DNA from: Rosistilla ulvae
GTDB taxonomy: Bacteria; Planctomycetota; Planctomycetia; Pirellulales; Pirellulaceae
Length of the DNA stretch: 64,000 nucleotides
Direction: 5' to 3'
Assembly (NCBI RefSeq): GCF_007741475.1
Contig: NZ_CP036261.1
Span: 3,597,798 to 3,661,797, forward strand
The translations under genes and the position numbers were made by a program. The notes beneath the pieces were generated by a model. The model did no database searches. It was not told where the DNA came from and saw only the letters and a program-made list of their open reading frames with translations. Within the stretch, counting starts at the first letter, position 1, and each line of letters starts with the position of its first letter. This document shows positions 52,595-63,800 of this stretch, piece by piece.

Positions 52595-54897
52595 GCAAAG
52601 AACCTTCGCGACATCGACGCCATCCGGCCAAGGGCCCCAAGCCTTCGGCCGGTCCCTCCGCCACCACGACGCCTCCGGATCGCAAACATCTTCTTTCGCG
52701 GCTGCCGTCGCAGTTCGGTGCGTGGGGATCTTGGTGGGCTGCTTGTGCAATCATCTTAGTCGCAGCAAGCGTCACGCGATTCGGCGAACCAGTCGCCTTG
52801 ATTCCGCCCATCGACAACAGCCTCTTGGCTGGCGGGGAGGCTTGGAATCCGTGGCTCTCCCGATTCCCTTCGCTCATGCCTCTGTTTGTTTGGCCAACCT
52901 GGTTGGCGATCGCCGCAATCGCCGTTCTGATCGCTGCGGTGGCCCAACGGACGCTGCGATGCACGGCGGCGGGCTGCGTGATCGCGATGGTCGTTGGCCT
53001 TTGTCAAATCGATCCGCACGGCGGATTTTTGGCGGCTTGCCTAACCTACGCAGCGATACGATTGCGCGACCGCGTCCTGGCCCACGATGAACCATCGCGC
53101 GACAAAAGCCTTCGGACATTTGCGTTGGTTGGCTTGATCAGTGGTGCCGCATTGGCAACGACACTGGAAATGGCGATCCCATTGGCGATCTTGGCCCTAA
53201 CCGTCGTGTCGGTCTGCCAACAGGCGATTGCCAATCGCCTGCGAGTGGGATTGATCTTAGGACTCACCGCCGGATGGCTCTTGTTGCTGATTGGGTTATT
53301 TGCCCTGCAGCCGGGATTGCTGGCGGCAATGATGCGTCCGTTGACGGCGATCATCGATCGACCTCCCGAGTCGCTAATGCCATCGATGCAGGTCGTCTGG
53401 AAAACACCTGACTTCGGATGGCCCCATGTCGTCGTCTTACTCTTCATCATCGACTGTTGGCGTCGTTGGTTCATGGCGCGGTCGACGCGTTTGAGCGATG
53501 GCCTGTTGCTGGCCCTCTTCACGGCGTTAGCGGTTGGTTCGGGACGCTACTTTTGGCTCGCATCGCTGGCGATCGCCTGCACTGCGTCGTCGGATCGATT
53601 TGTGTTGTTGCAAACCGCAGAACAAACCAGCAACCGCCGCTGGCGTTGGGCCGCCATCGGCATGGCGATGGCATTGCTGGCAGCCCACCTGGGACTGCAG
53701 CGCCACGAAATATTGGGATCGTTATCGTCGGCTCGCACTGTCGACACGGGGCAGTGGAATCTGGCCGGCCCGGTCGTTGTGCAGAACCTCGACTTAGCGA
53801 ACGCCTGGGAATTGCAAGACGCTCGTCAGACACTCCCTTTGGTGGTCAACGACCGTTGGGATATCTACGGCGATTTCTATCCACAATACGCTGCGATCGT
53901 GAACGACTGGAGCAATTGGCGGGAGCATCGCTATGTCCGCAGCGATGGCCAATGGGGAGGTTTTCGCAAGTGGTTCGACGAATGGAACCCCAAGCTGATC
54001 GTCGTCGATGCAAACGATCTCAGCACGATCCGGCATCACTCGCTCGATTCACCATGGAAGACGCTGGGAATCGACAGCGATCGGGTGATCTTTGCGCAAA
54101 CCGACGATCGCCAGGCCAGCGCCCCGCTGCGTGAAGCGGCCCGTTTGTTGTCGATCTTAGAAATTCCTCGCCCCGCCCCCGAAGTCCACTTCGAACGGGC
54201 GATCGCTTTCGGCGGCCCGTCCGATTCGCGGAAGGTCTCCTTGGTGTTGTCGGCCCTACGCTTTCCGTTCGCCGCCCTCCGCGTCCTCCCCGACGATGAC
54301 CAAACCGAAACGGAATACGCGCGCACGATGGCATTGTTGGAAAGCGCCCACCGAACGCTCCGCTACACCGGCGTCCCGTCGTTGATCGACCAAACCCGCG
54401 CCCTGGCGCACAGCCAAAAGCTGTTCGCCCGCAGCGATCTGCAGCCGCCGCAGCGACAACAAATTGAAACTGCGATCGAAACGCTGAAGCAACAGCAACG
54501 CATCGGCTCGGTTGACGCCTCAAGCATCCGTCGAAATCGTGAACAACAGGACTTAGAGAACACGATTCGCGACCGACTGTTGGAAGGTGAGTTTACAGAA
54601 GCTACGGTACTACTGCCAAAGCTGAACCATGGGGCACTGCGCGATCTTCTTGAGGTCACAGCCACGATGCCGCTGCAACCAACACGGAATATTCGAGCGG
54701 CGCTGCAAGCGATTAATCAGCCGGGAATTCGCGATTCCGATGACTTCGCAGAAATTCACTTTTACGTAGGGACCTGCAGTATCGAACTCGGGGATTTTGA
54801 CGCTGCTCTAGAACAGCTAAGAGCCCACCTCTCCTGGGACACGAGCCATCCCCACAAGGACCTTTCCGCCGCATTCTGTGGCCAGATCACCAACTAA
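52591..54897 (+). CDS. Large membrane protein with C-terminal TPR-like region
   Basis: A 768-aa protein starting at GTG 52591, overlapping the cytochrome stop. About nine or ten hydrophobic helices occupy residues 45-370 (SWWAACAIILVAASVTRF, LLLLIGLFALQPGLLAAM, PHVVVLLFIIDCWRRWFM). A soluble part then follows (VVVNDRWDIYGDFYPQYAAI, WNPKLIVVDANDL), ending in a helical repeat region (LENTIRDRLLEGEFTEATVL, LPKLNHGALRDLLEVTA, DSDDFAEIHFYVGTCSIELG). It resembles membrane proteins annotated as glycosyltransferase-like; activity unknown. Coupling to a multiheme cytochrome suggests a joint envelope function. Confidence 0.65.
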   Translation: MSKEPSRHRRHPAKGPKPSAGPSATTTPPDRKHLLSRLPSQFGAWGSWWAACAIILVAASVTRFGEPVALIPPIDNSLLAGGEAWNPWLSRFPSLMPLFVWPTWLAIAAIAVLIAAVAQRTLRCTAAGCVIAMVVGLCQIDPHGGFLAACLTYAAIRLRDRVLAHDEPSRDKSLRTFALVGLISGAALATTLEMAIPLAILALTVVSVCQQAIANRLRVGLILGLTAGWLLLLIGLFALQPGLLAAMMRPLTAIIDRPPESLMPSMQVVWKTPDFGWPHVVVLLFIIDCWRRWFMARSTRLSDGLLLALFTALAVGSGRYFWLASLAIACTASSDRFVLLQTAEQTSNRRWRWAAIGMAMALLAAHLGLQRHEILGSLSSARTVDTGQWNLAGPVVVQNLDLANAWELQDARQTLPLVVNDRWDIYGDFYPQYAAIVNDWSNWREHRYVRSDGQWGGFRKWFDEWNPKLIVVDANDLSTIRHHSLDSPWKTLGIDSDRVIFAQTDDRQASAPLREAARLLSILEIPRPAPEVHFERAIAFGGPSDSRKVSLVLSALRFPFAALRVLPDDDQTETEYARTMALLESAHRTLRYTGVPSLIDQTRALAHSQKLFARSDLQPPQRQQIETAIETLKQQQRIGSVDASSIRRNREQQDLENTIRDRLLEGEFTEATVLLPKLNHGALRDLLEVTATMPLQPTRNIRAALQAINQPGIRDSDDFAEIHFYVGTCSIELGDFDAALEQLRAHLSWDTSHPHKDLSAAFCGQITN

Positions 54898-55147
54898 CGC
54901 CCCCTCAAGGCTTGACTATTCAGCCTAAGTCGGAGAGATTCTCGCTCCCAACCTCCGACATCATCGCCGGCGACACCATCTTTTGGTCGCCTGACTTGAA
55001 ATGCCGGGCGTCAAACGTTTGTTGCTTTCTTGCCACACCGGTGCGCGGTGGGCGTGTTGGATTACCTGGGCGTGATGTTTTGTGGGGCGCATGTCGCGCA
55101 TCCCACCCGCGCTCGAAAACCGTTTTGAACTTGGAGAACAGAGGTAG

Positions 55148-55303
55148 ATGAAAGTCGCTCAATGGATCGTTGTTTTGGTATGTCTCACCACGCCGCTGCT
55201 CGGCTGTGGCAATCCGAATTCGGTGAGCCCCGATGATCCCAAGTTCAATGAACCGATGCCGCCAGTCGACGGAGCTGCCGAACAGGCCGCCAGTCAAAAG
55301 TGA
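55148..55303 (+). CDS. Small lipoprotein, 51 aa
   Basis: ATG 55148 (GAGGTAG just upstream) to TGA 55301-55303. Signal peptide with lipobox LLG-C (KVAQWIVVLVCLTTPLLGCG), then a short acidic Pro-rich tail (SPDDPKFNEPMPPVDGAAEQ). Such short lipoproteins commonly accompany DUF1559 genes in planctomycetes, and a DUF1559 gene follows. Role unknown. Confidence 0.75.
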   Translation: MKVAQWIVVLVCLTTPLLGCGNPNSVSPDDPKFNEPMPPVDGAAEQAASQK

Positions 55304-55789
55304 TCGACCGGCAGCCGAGCGGGGAACGGCCGCCGTTCAATGCACCGGTGTCTAGCCAGGATCTCGCTGTGCGCTTTCGTTTTCAACGTCAGTGCGAAAC
55401 GAGTCCAGGAATATCGATCGTTGCACGTCAACTTACCGCTCGGCTGGACACCCGCCCCGTCGCTGCGTCGGCGGGCTCCGGCTATTTCCCAATTAGTACA
55501 CTCACCCACGTACACCTGGGCTCCCATAAAGAGTGCACCGGATAAAGATCTTCAAAAACTGAAGCCAGCCGCCGTACTCACCCACTCGGCCAGGTGTTTG
55601 CAATTGGTGTGAGTCATGGATCCGCAAGCAAGTGCAGCGTCCCACCTTATGCATTAAAAACGAAAACGCATGTCAAACACATGCGGTCGAGTCAGTGTTT
55701 CTAGGTGCACAGAATACGTCCCCATGGGCGTCCTACGTCCACAGTATCGCCATTTTTAAAAATTTTGTTTCCTAACCTGGAGTCTCTAA
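55304..55789. other. Intergenic region
   Basis: 486 bp between the small lipoprotein and the DUF1559 gene. The plus-strand frames here have no start context. I see no other feature; the DUF1559 promoter is probably at its right end. Confidence 0.5.
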
Positions 55790-56875
55790 ATGTTGAGGAC
55801 TGTTCGTCAACGCCGTGTCGGCTTTACCCTTGTCGAATTGTTGGTCGTGATCGCGATCATCGGTATTTTAGTTGGGCTGTTGTTGCCAGCCGTTCAAGCG
55901 GCGCGGGAAGCGGCCCGTCGAATGCAATGTTCCAACAACATGAAACAACTGGGCCTGGCACTGCATAACTACCACGACACCTATCAGTGCTTCCCCGCCA
56001 ACGCGGGAGTCACCCTGCCGCGTTCACCTAGCATTCAAAACGAATCGTGGGCATCGTGGAGCGGATTGGCCAGCATCCTGCCCTTCATCGAACAGGGCCC
56101 GTTGTATGACCAAATCGATTTCAGATACAACTTCGACGCCAATATCGCTGGCGTTGCCGAACACAGTAGCGTCGTCCGACGCGTTCGCATCGACGCTTTT
56201 GTCTGCCCCAGCGACCCCGGTTCGTCGGTCGCTTATAACGCCGACATGGCGCCAACCAGCTATTGCTTCTCGCATGGTCCCGCTGCGGCGCGAGACCTTG
56301 GTGCCGGCAGTGAACCGGGCGTCTTCGATAAAGGTTTCTTCTGCAAGTTCCGTGACATCACCGATGGGACATCCAATACTCTCGCCATGTCGGAAGCCAA
56401 AATCGGGATGGACCAGGGACAATGGAACACCGGTTCGAACAATCGTAATGAGAGCTATCGTGTGGTCGTCGGATCGACGTTGACCCACGCACTGGGTGGC
56501 AAGAATAACGTCTTCTACAACACCGCGGCGCACATCGCTGCGATCAATACCTACTATGACACCTGCTTAGGCATGTATGACGCAGGGACCGGTTGGGATA
56601 CGCAAAGCGATGAACAAGGCCGGCACTGGGGATGGGGCGGAGCGTTCCGCGGTCCGTTTATCACAACGCTGAAAGGGCCGAACTCCGGACCCAGTTGTGA
56701 CAACGATGCATCGGTCACCGACATGTCGATCAAGGAGCCCAGCAGTTATCATCCTGGCGGCGTGATGGCGTTGCGTGCCGACGCGTCGGTTTCATTCGTC
56801 GGCGAAACGACCGATCAAGCAACTTGGATTGCAGCAGGCAGTCGCAACTTTGGCGAAGTCGTTTCGCTTCCTTAA
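55790..56875 (+). CDS. DUF1559 protein with type IV pilin-like N-terminus (1)
   Basis: A 361-aa protein. N-terminal prepilin-like segment [20 protein letters not shown] with a cleavable G-F site, then the DUF1559 hallmark [20 protein letters not shown] and [20 protein letters not shown]. The rest is the family beta domain, ending in SSYHPGGVMALRADASVSFV. Planctomycete genomes carry tens to hundreds of these; they are thought to be pseudopilin-like surface or secretion components. Same strand as a second copy downstream. Confidence 0.95.
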   Translation: MLRTVRQRRVGFTLVELLVVIAIIGILVGLLLPAVQAAREAARRMQCSNNMKQLGLALHNYHDTYQCFPANAGVTLPRSPSIQNESWASWSGLASILPFIEQGPLYDQIDFRYNFDANIAGVAEHSSVVRRVRIDAFVCPSDPGSSVAYNADMAPTSYCFSHGPAAARDLGAGSEPGVFDKGFFCKFRDITDGTSNTLAMSEAKIGMDQGQWNTGSNNRNESYRVVVGSTLTHALGGKNNVFYNTAAHIAAINTYYDTCLGMYDAGTGWDTQSDEQGRHWGWGGAFRGPFITTLKGPNSGPSCDNDASVTDMSIKEPSSYHPGGVMALRADASVSFVGETTDQATWIAAGSRNFGEVVSLP

Positions 56876-57480
56876 GGTCGCCGCGCACCGCAGATTTCGT
56901 TGAGCGCTAACACTGTCGGCGACAATCCCCCAACTTCCCGACAACATGCTGGCCCCCCTCGGCCAACGTCTCCAAACACGCAGCAACGCTGCGTGTTTTT
57001 CTCTTGCGCCAACAACGTTTCCAATTCTCGCGGCGTTGCGAAGCACTTGGCGCCCGTGGCATAGCCGGCCGCCCGCAATATACGTGTCTCACGCTAGCCG
57101 CGCCTGGACATTTCGTTCGACATCGCTTCCATACCGACGCAGTGTGCGCAGTGGACACTTAGTAGCGTTCAGTCACGATGGATCGACCGGCGCAACACCA
57201 CCCACTCAAATTGATTGCTGCGCAACCCCTCGTTGTGACTGCGCCGCACCCCGCTTCTGGCGTGCAACCCAAAAGTCAAAAGAACCGTTTCCGCACTTTA
57301 TGGCGAGTAACCTTCGCTTAAGTCCTGTTTAGAACTCGACATCTTGCCATAGTTCACTCGGAGTAGTTCTACTCCCAACCTTTTCAATTATTCGCAGAAT
57401 ATTCATTTGCGACTGACAACAACACACAATTCGTTCGTGATTTGTGGAATCTACTTTTCTTTTCTGTTGGAGGATTTGAT
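56876..57480. other. Intergenic region with terminator
   Basis: 605 bp between the two DUF1559 genes. Contains the terminator at 56974-57002 and otherwise no supported frame. Confidence 0.55.
56974..57002 (+). terminator. Rho-independent terminator after DUF1559 (1)
   Basis: An 11-bp perfect stem (AAACACGCAGC with GCTGCGTGTTT), 3-nt loop, followed by T residues. It ends about 125 bp after the DUF1559 stop. Confidence 0.85.
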
Positions 57481-58554
57481 ATGGTCCGTATCCCTAAACG
57501 AGGCCCGAAGGGCTTCACATTGGTTGAATTGTTGGTGGTGATTGCCATCATCGGTATTTTGGTTGGGCTTTTATTGCCAGCGGTTCAGGCAGCCCGAGAA
57601 GCCGCGCGTCGGATGTCCTGTTCGAACAACATGAAGCAACTCGGTTTGGCGCTTCACAACTACCACGACACCTACAAGGCATTTCCGGCATCGCCAGGTT
57701 CGTTTGGAGTGACCAAGCTAGATGGAAGCAAGGAAGGCTGGCTTGCTTGGAGCGGTCTCGCGAGTATTCTGCCCTACGTTGAACAACAACCTCTGTACGA
57801 CAAGATCGATTTCCGGCACACCTGGAATGCGGGAACCGGCAACGTCGAAGCTCGGCGAACTCGATTGGACGCGTTCTTGTGCCCCAGCGATCCAGGCGCA
57901 GCAGCAGAATGGTCGACCGATCTTGCTCCGAGTTCTTACGGCCTGTCGCGTGGACCACAAACCACCTGGAACGTAACCTCGGGCTCCGAAGGCGGTTTCA
58001 CCGATGGCGAGGCCTGGATGTCGTTCGCTGATATCACCGATGGTTCGTCCAACACCATTGCCGCGGGTGAGACCGTGATCGGCCGCAACCAGGGAACCAC
58101 TTGGGATCCTACCACTCCAGAGCGTGAGAGTTACGGATGGACAGTGCGATTGGGAAGCAATCTAACCCATTCGCTTGGCGGCAACGCGAACGTCTTCCGC
58201 AACACGGCGGCCTACGTCACCGAAATCAACACCTACTACGACAGCTGCGTTGCGGCCTATCAAGCCGGAACTGGTGGTGGCTACAACGAAGCGAATCGCA
58301 ACAACCAATACTGGGCGGTTGGACGAACGGCTCAGGGACCAACGATTACAACTTTGGTTGGGCCTAACAAAGGTCCGGCTTGCGATAACGATACGTCGGT
58401 GACCGTTGCTACTGTCAAAGACCCAACCGGATACCATCCCGGTGGCGTCATGATGCTTCGAGCGGACGGTTCGGTTTCCTTTGAAGCCGAGACGATTGAC
58501 CAATCGCTTTGGATTGCCCTGGGATCGATTCGCGGTGGCGAGACCACCAACTAA
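57481..58554 (+). CDS. DUF1559 protein with type IV pilin-like N-terminus (2)
   Basis: A 357-aa protein from ATG 57481, with a strong ribosome site GGAGG about 10 nt upstream; an in-frame start 39 bp earlier is less likely. Prepilin-like segment [20 protein letters not shown], then [13 protein letters not shown] and [20 protein letters not shown], and the C-terminal [20 protein letters not shown]. It is a paralogue of the copy 1.7 kb upstream and is followed by a small lipoprotein. Confidence 0.95.
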   Translation: MVRIPKRGPKGFTLVELLVVIAIIGILVGLLLPAVQAAREAARRMSCSNNMKQLGLALHNYHDTYKAFPASPGSFGVTKLDGSKEGWLAWSGLASILPYVEQQPLYDKIDFRHTWNAGTGNVEARRTRLDAFLCPSDPGAAAEWSTDLAPSSYGLSRGPQTTWNVTSGSEGGFTDGEAWMSFADITDGSSNTIAAGETVIGRNQGTTWDPTTPERESYGWTVRLGSNLTHSLGGNANVFRNTAAYVTEINTYYDSCVAAYQAGTGGGYNEANRNNQYWAVGRTAQGPTITTLVGPNKGPACDNDTSVTVATVKDPTGYHPGGVMMLRADGSVSFEAETIDQSLWIALGSIRGGETTN

Positions 58555-58596
58555 CGTAACGTACTTATTGCGACTTGGAAGTTTGGGATAGCAAAG

Positions 58597-58758
58597 ATGA
58601 AGATTACTCTACTGATGTTTGTACTGAGCCTTTTCGTGTTCTCGGTGGGATGTGGCGGAGCCCCTTCGGGTCAGGTTGGTGACGAAAATGATCCCGTCAA
58701 TCAGCCAGAACCTGAAATGGATGCAGCCTATGAAAACAAGATGAACAATACAAATTAG
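58597..58758 (+). CDS. Small lipoprotein, 53 aa
   Basis: ATG 58597 to TAG 58756-58758, 42 bp after the DUF1559 stop. Signal peptide and lipobox SVG-C (KITLLMFVLSLFVFSVGCGG), then a short acidic tail (NDPVNQPEPEMDAAYENKMN). Same type as the lipoprotein at 55148, so the two DUF1559/lipoprotein pairs are mirrored in order. Confidence 0.75.
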   Translation: MKITLLMFVLSLFVFSVGCGGAPSGQVGDENDPVNQPEPEMDAAYENKMNNTN

Positions 58759-59316
58759 TGAGTGCTGCTTGGTTGCTTGGTTGCTTGGTCACATCTGCCG
58801 CAAGTACGACGGATTGGGCAACATGAAAACGCGATCGGTAAGCCAACCCGATGGGGAATCTTCATCGGTATCCCGTCTTTGGTTGTAGCCGCGTCGGGAT
58901 CAGCTGGGAACGCAAACCATCCGGTGCTGACGACGGACTTACAACCGATCGATGAGTTAGCCGAAAAGGTTGTCAACTCGATTCACTAATTGTTCACGCG
59001 AACGTCAACTTCACCATCAGAAAACGCAGCTTCGGCTGCGTTTTTTTTGTGTCCATGCGGCACTGCGTCACGGCGACGTGTTGGCGGCGGTGAGACGATC
59101 CGAGGTGCCGGTCTCTCGCAAAGCGACCGCTTGCTCGGATCGCTTTGGATGCTGGGACGCATATTAAAAGTAGCCGACGGCCGCTCGCGCGCGACCGTCG
59201 GCGGGTTACGAAAACCGCTAGGAGATTCCGCCACTGAAGCGTGGGCGACGAAATGCTCGCGAGCGGTAACGTGGTGGTTTGTGGTTGGGCTTTATACAGT
59301 GAAGCCCTACGCGGTG
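58759..59316. other. Intergenic region with terminator
   Basis: 558 bp between the convergent lipoprotein and outer-membrane protein genes. Contains the terminator at 59021-59048 and otherwise no supported gene. Confidence 0.55.
59021..59048 (+). terminator. Strong rho-independent terminator
   Basis: AAAACGCAGC, tetraloop TTCG, GCTGCGTTTT, then a run of T residues. It ends the DUF1559 (2)/lipoprotein transcription unit. Confidence 0.92.
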
Positions 59317-60501
59317 TTAGTAACGAATCTCTAATCGTGTCGAGAGTCCGATGAAAGCGATCGTTTCGTCGAGATTCAATGCACTGGCGCTGCGAACGCC
59401 GTCGACATACTTGCGGGTCGAGAGTCCATTACACCACCACGAGGCCATGTAGCCGGCTGTCGCGCGGATGCATCCCGATTTGTTTTGCCAGCCGATGCCG
59501 AGTTCGGTTTCTAGAACCGGACTGATCCGAAAGTCTTCGTATTCGTTGGTGACGCTCCCGCCGGCAAATTGATGCGTTTGCCGGTAATCGCCGGTCCATT
59601 CGCCCCCCAGAAACGACGCTTCTCCCTTGCTGTAGCACAACATTCCGGTCTTAGCGCTGCGTCGCTCGGCGTCGAGCCCCAACAAAAAGCCAAAACCATG
59701 GAAGTCGACATCGGTTTCGACGCTGACTAGTCCCGTGGCGACCGAGACTTCCTGCTGTGCCAACATTGTTTGTTCCATCTTTCCATACCGAAAACCACCC
59801 GAGACGTTGAAGATCGTGGTGTCGGAGCAAAACAATTTGTGGCGGTATTGGGCGTCGATCAGATCGAACTCAATCCCAGTCGTAGCACTCGACTGCAAAC
59901 TGTTTCCCCCGGTGGTGAAGGTGCTGGGATGGATGATCTGTGAATTCAAAACGTTGGCGTTATTGCGGATGATCCGGTCTTGGGTGTCTCCATCCCAGTG
60001 CGTGTAACGAGCCACCAAACTGCTTGTTAACGAACAGGCCAACGCGAACCCCACTCGATAGCCCGGCGCCATATCGATCGCGGCAATCCCAACAGGTCCG
60101 GTCGGAAAAGCGTTTGTCGTAGTGTCGTTCTGTTCGATGGCATAGACGATGTCGGTGTCGCCTGGGCGAAGGTAAAGAAATTCACCGAATATCCCCGATC
60201 GATGAACCCACCACGGGATTTCGCAATCGTTCCGCACCCAACCGCCATCGCAGCTCCCCGAGCTGTAGCCATCGCAGCTGCCCGCATCGCATGGAAATTC
60301 GGAACGAAACGTTTCGGCATCGCTGTAGAGCAACCCACCGTTATCGATTTGGTATCGTCGATCGCTGGCAAGCGTCGAAACAGCCTCCTCGACGGCGAAG
60401 ACCAGATCGATCGCCTGCTGTGCGAAGAGATCGGCCCCCGAGTATGTCCAGAAGCTGCTTACCCCCACGACCGTTGCCAAAAACAGACTTCGAGTCCCCA
60501 T
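59317..60501 (-). CDS. Outer-membrane beta-barrel protein (planctomycete BBP7/Lpg1974-like)
   Basis: A 394-aa protein with a signal peptide (SLFLATVVGVSSFWTYSGA). A short Cys-rich stretch (FPCDAGSCDGYSSGSCDGGW) precedes the barrel: SGIFGEFLYLRPGDTDIVYA, MAPGYRVGFALACSLTSSL, ARYTHWDGDTQD, GIEFDLIDAQYRHKLF, NVSGGFRYGKMEQ, and a last strand AFIGLSTRLEIRY with a C-terminal aromatic. These are typical of the Legionella-type pore-forming outer-membrane family found widely in planctomycetes. Confidence 0.82.
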   Translation of the reverse strand: MGTRSLFLATVVGVSSFWTYSGADLFAQQAIDLVFAVEEAVSTLASDRRYQIDNGGLLYSDAETFRSEFPCDAGSCDGYSSGSCDGGWVRNDCEIPWWVHRSGIFGEFLYLRPGDTDIVYAIEQNDTTTNAFPTGPVGIAAIDMAPGYRVGFALACSLTSSLVARYTHWDGDTQDRIIRNNANVLNSQIIHPSTFTTGGNSLQSSATTGIEFDLIDAQYRHKLFCSDTTIFNVSGGFRYGKMEQTMLAQQEVSVATGLVSVETDVDFHGFGFLLGLDAERRSAKTGMLCYSKGEASFLGGEWTGDYRQTHQFAGGSVTNEYEDFRISPVLETELGIGWQNKSGCIRATAGYMASWWCNGLSTRKYVDGVRSASALNLDETIAFIGLSTRLEIRY

Positions 60502-60804
60502 CGCGTCATTCCTTGTAGGTCTTGAAAATTTCGCAAACGCGGGCGATATGCTCTAGTAAATTTCCATGCTTCGAACCCGCTTGCCTGCCCTTACCTTCCA
60601 TCGGATTCCTACACCTGCTGTCACCACTACGTTCGCTAGAGCCGGAAAACACACCCCCGCAAACCCACTCCCCCCAGGATCGCTGAACTAACGGAGAGTG
60701 CTCCAGGAACAGACGCACCGCCCCAAACAAAGACAACCCGCTATCAAAGCGGGTTGTTTCGTTTGGACTACCGTTGGACGAAGCGTGTCGATGCTACTCG
60801 GCGG
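60502..60804. other. Intergenic region with terminator
   Basis: Between two minus-strand genes. Contains the terminator at 60732-60756 and probably the promoter of the outer-membrane protein gene; no coding frame supported. Confidence 0.55.
60732..60756 (-). terminator. Rho-independent terminator of the dockerin gene
   Basis: On the minus strand a 10-bp perfect stem (ACAACCCGCT with AGCGGGTTGT) around a 5-nt loop, followed by TCTTTGTTT. It lies about 50 bp after the large gene's stop. Confidence 0.85.
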
Positions 60805-63800
60805 CTATCGGTCCAACGCACGCTCGAGTGACAAGAGATCCAACAGGTCGTCATCCTCGTCGTCCTCTTCCTGATCCGTGAAGACGCCGTCCACCGCTGC
60901 CGACCAGTCGTCGTCGAGCGGCGCTTCACCAGCTCCATTACCGAATTTCGACAGGGCGTTGATGATTTGCAACGCGTCCAACGGAGTGATGTTTCCGTCT
61001 CGTGATACGTCCAAATAATAGCCACCTAGCGACGCGAACGCGCGAAGCGGTTGGCTCACCTGACTCGTCTTGCCACGATTGAGTGCGTTGATCACATGCA
61101 ACACGTCCAAAGGAGTCACAAATCCATCGGCGTTCGTGTCGTACGGATTCAATTCGTTCGTCAACGACCCCAGGGCTGTCGGTCCGCCGCCGTCAACCGA
61201 GACGGGCGGATCGAAGTTGCCCAGGAGCGGCAAGGCGAAGTCGTCGCCAAACTGCGCGATCCGGTCGTTCCCCAGCGGGGCAGGGCTGAACGGATCGAAG
61301 ACCGTGCTCGGTAGCGTTGTCACCAACGGCACCGCGGGGAGATTGTCGGAGATCAGGAAGTGGAACTCGCCCGCTTCTTTTGGCAGCTGACCCTCGCGAC
61401 CTGGCACCCACATCGCGATGTCATCGGCACCGTCGAGATTAAAGTCACCAGACACCGGACGCTCGTTGAAGCCACTGAAGCCGTAGGTCAACGTGTCGTT
61501 GATCGTCGTGTGATCGCGATTCAAGTCGAACTGGAAGAGGCCGGTGTCGTTGTTGTAGGTTGCGAGTTCGTCGGCGCCGTCGCCGTTGAAGTCGCCGACA
61601 ACGGGAAGACCTCGCAGGGTGGTCGCAAACTTTTCACCCACGTCGATGCGGTTGTTGCCGTTGACATCGAGGTACCAGTTTTGCCCGTCGAATAGGCCGA
61701 TCTCGTCGCCGGGATGGGCTGCATTAAAGTCGCCGGCAACCGGAATTCCGTTCACTTGATAGGCGGCGGGCATGTTGCTGACGAAATCCTGCACGCCATC
61801 GTCGTCGGTATCCAAGAAGAATTGGTAGACGCCGTTCCAGGCTCCGTAGGAACCAACTTTATCGAAACCACTCGCCGACGGGGCGCCGACGCCAGCAAAA
61901 TTGCCGACGAAGTAGGCGTCGGTGATGTTGCCGAAGTTGTAGACAAAATCGCGGTTGGTGGCGTCGTTGTCCTGCCCCTCGGGATCCCAGACGAAGTTGC
62001 CGTTGATATCGGCGTAGACCAAGCCCTGCGACCAGGTCGCGACTTCGGGGCGGCTGTCGACGGTAAAGCGAGCGATAAAGTCGCCGCCAGGAATCAAATC
62101 GCCCGTCGGGAAGAAGGGAGTGCCAACCGGTTCGGCTGCGTTGTTTTCACCATCCAACGCGTTCCCCGCCGGATCGATGATGTTGTCCTTCAGCGTCAGC
62201 GTAAAGCGATCGTCGGGCAACGGTTCGGCAAACGTCAGGCTGATGAATCCAGTGGCGATGCTGCCCGGAACCAACGGATCCGACGTAAAGGAGACGTTGG
62301 TGATCGGGATGATTCCCGAGTGATCGCCTGTCAACACGATCGGTGCCAGCGGCGGAACGTTTGATACCGCCGCGTACAGGAAGGCTGCGGTACGAGCTGG
62401 GAAATCTTGCAGGTCGATCGTCAGTCCATTGACCGCCGGCGTCGGCCCCTGATTGACATTGTTCGGCTTCAACGTGAACAGGTTGTAATCGGGCGAACCG
62501 GTGATGAAGACGTTTGTCACTTGCGGGCCCGCGGTATCGATAAAGATATCGAGCGTCTGAACCACCGCGCCGCCGGGGTTCTGATTTCCGGCGGGGTCTT
62601 CGGCGGTGATCAAGATCGTTCGCAGACCGTCGACTGGCAACGCACCCAACCGCGTTGGATCGTTCATGTTGACGGTCGACGTTAGCTGCCAGCGACCAAA
62701 CGGTTCCTGATTCGTTCCGTCCAACGGACTGGCAACGGTTTGCCCGATCAGAACATCCGCGGGGGTCAGCGTGCCGCTGAAGTCGACGTCGACGTACGCT
62801 TTGACGATCGCATCGGCTTCGGCATGTCCCCAGAAAGTCGGCGTCAGGTCGTTGGTGATCCCATCGTTGAATGTCGCGGGCAGCCCCGGATCTCCCGAAT
62901 CGCTGTCGGGATGCAGCCCATCGCCTGTGATAGCCGGGTCGCCAAAGAAGAACGTCGGACCGTTGGTATCGACGACAATCTCCAACGAAGCGCTGCGGCC
63001 GCCAAACGCAGTGTCATTAGCAAACGCGTCGATCGACGGATCGATCATCTCGACTTTTGCGTTGATGAAGTGGCTGCCATCGGTCAGCGCCAACGCGGCG
63101 CCGCCAGGTATCACGTCGCGACCGAAATCGAAGATGTAAACGCCGGGCGTACCGGGCAATTGCCTCGCGTAACCGATTGGAGTTTGCGGTGCGGTCCCCG
63201 GTTGTTGCGGACTGCCTTCGATAAAGACGGCGACTCGGAAGCCAGCGTTTGCGACCGCGGCCGCTCCCACGCCTGCAGTTTGCGAGCCGTTAAACGGAAT
63301 CGCGATGATCTCGTCAGCTGGATTGCCGGCCACCGAATCGCCGGGCAAATCGCGGAGCAGGATGTCGTCGTCCAACCGGAAAGTGATGATCGGAGTGTTG
63401 TCCCGCGTCACATTGTCCAGTTGCGAACGTCCGGTATCGGTTGTTTCGATGACAAACGTATCGGCCGTGGTCGGCGCGGCGATTAATCCCGCAGCGACGC
63501 CGAATAAACTCGTTCCACTGTTAAACGAAGTGATCACCGCGGTCCGTCCGATGTTGGGGCCGCTTGTGAATTCGACGGTCTTGCCGATGTAGTCGAAATT
63601 GGTCGGCGGAAGCACACCGTTGGCCGGCGCGATCACGGCGGTGAAGCTGGTCGTTGTTGGCGCGGGGAGCGCTGCAACGGTTCCAACTTGCAAGATGTCG
63701 TTGAGTTCCAAGTCGTACGGAACCGGCGGCGCTTCGTTCGTGATACTCAGTTCATATCCGTTGACGACAGCAGCATTCGCGGTTCCGTTTGCCGCGGCCC

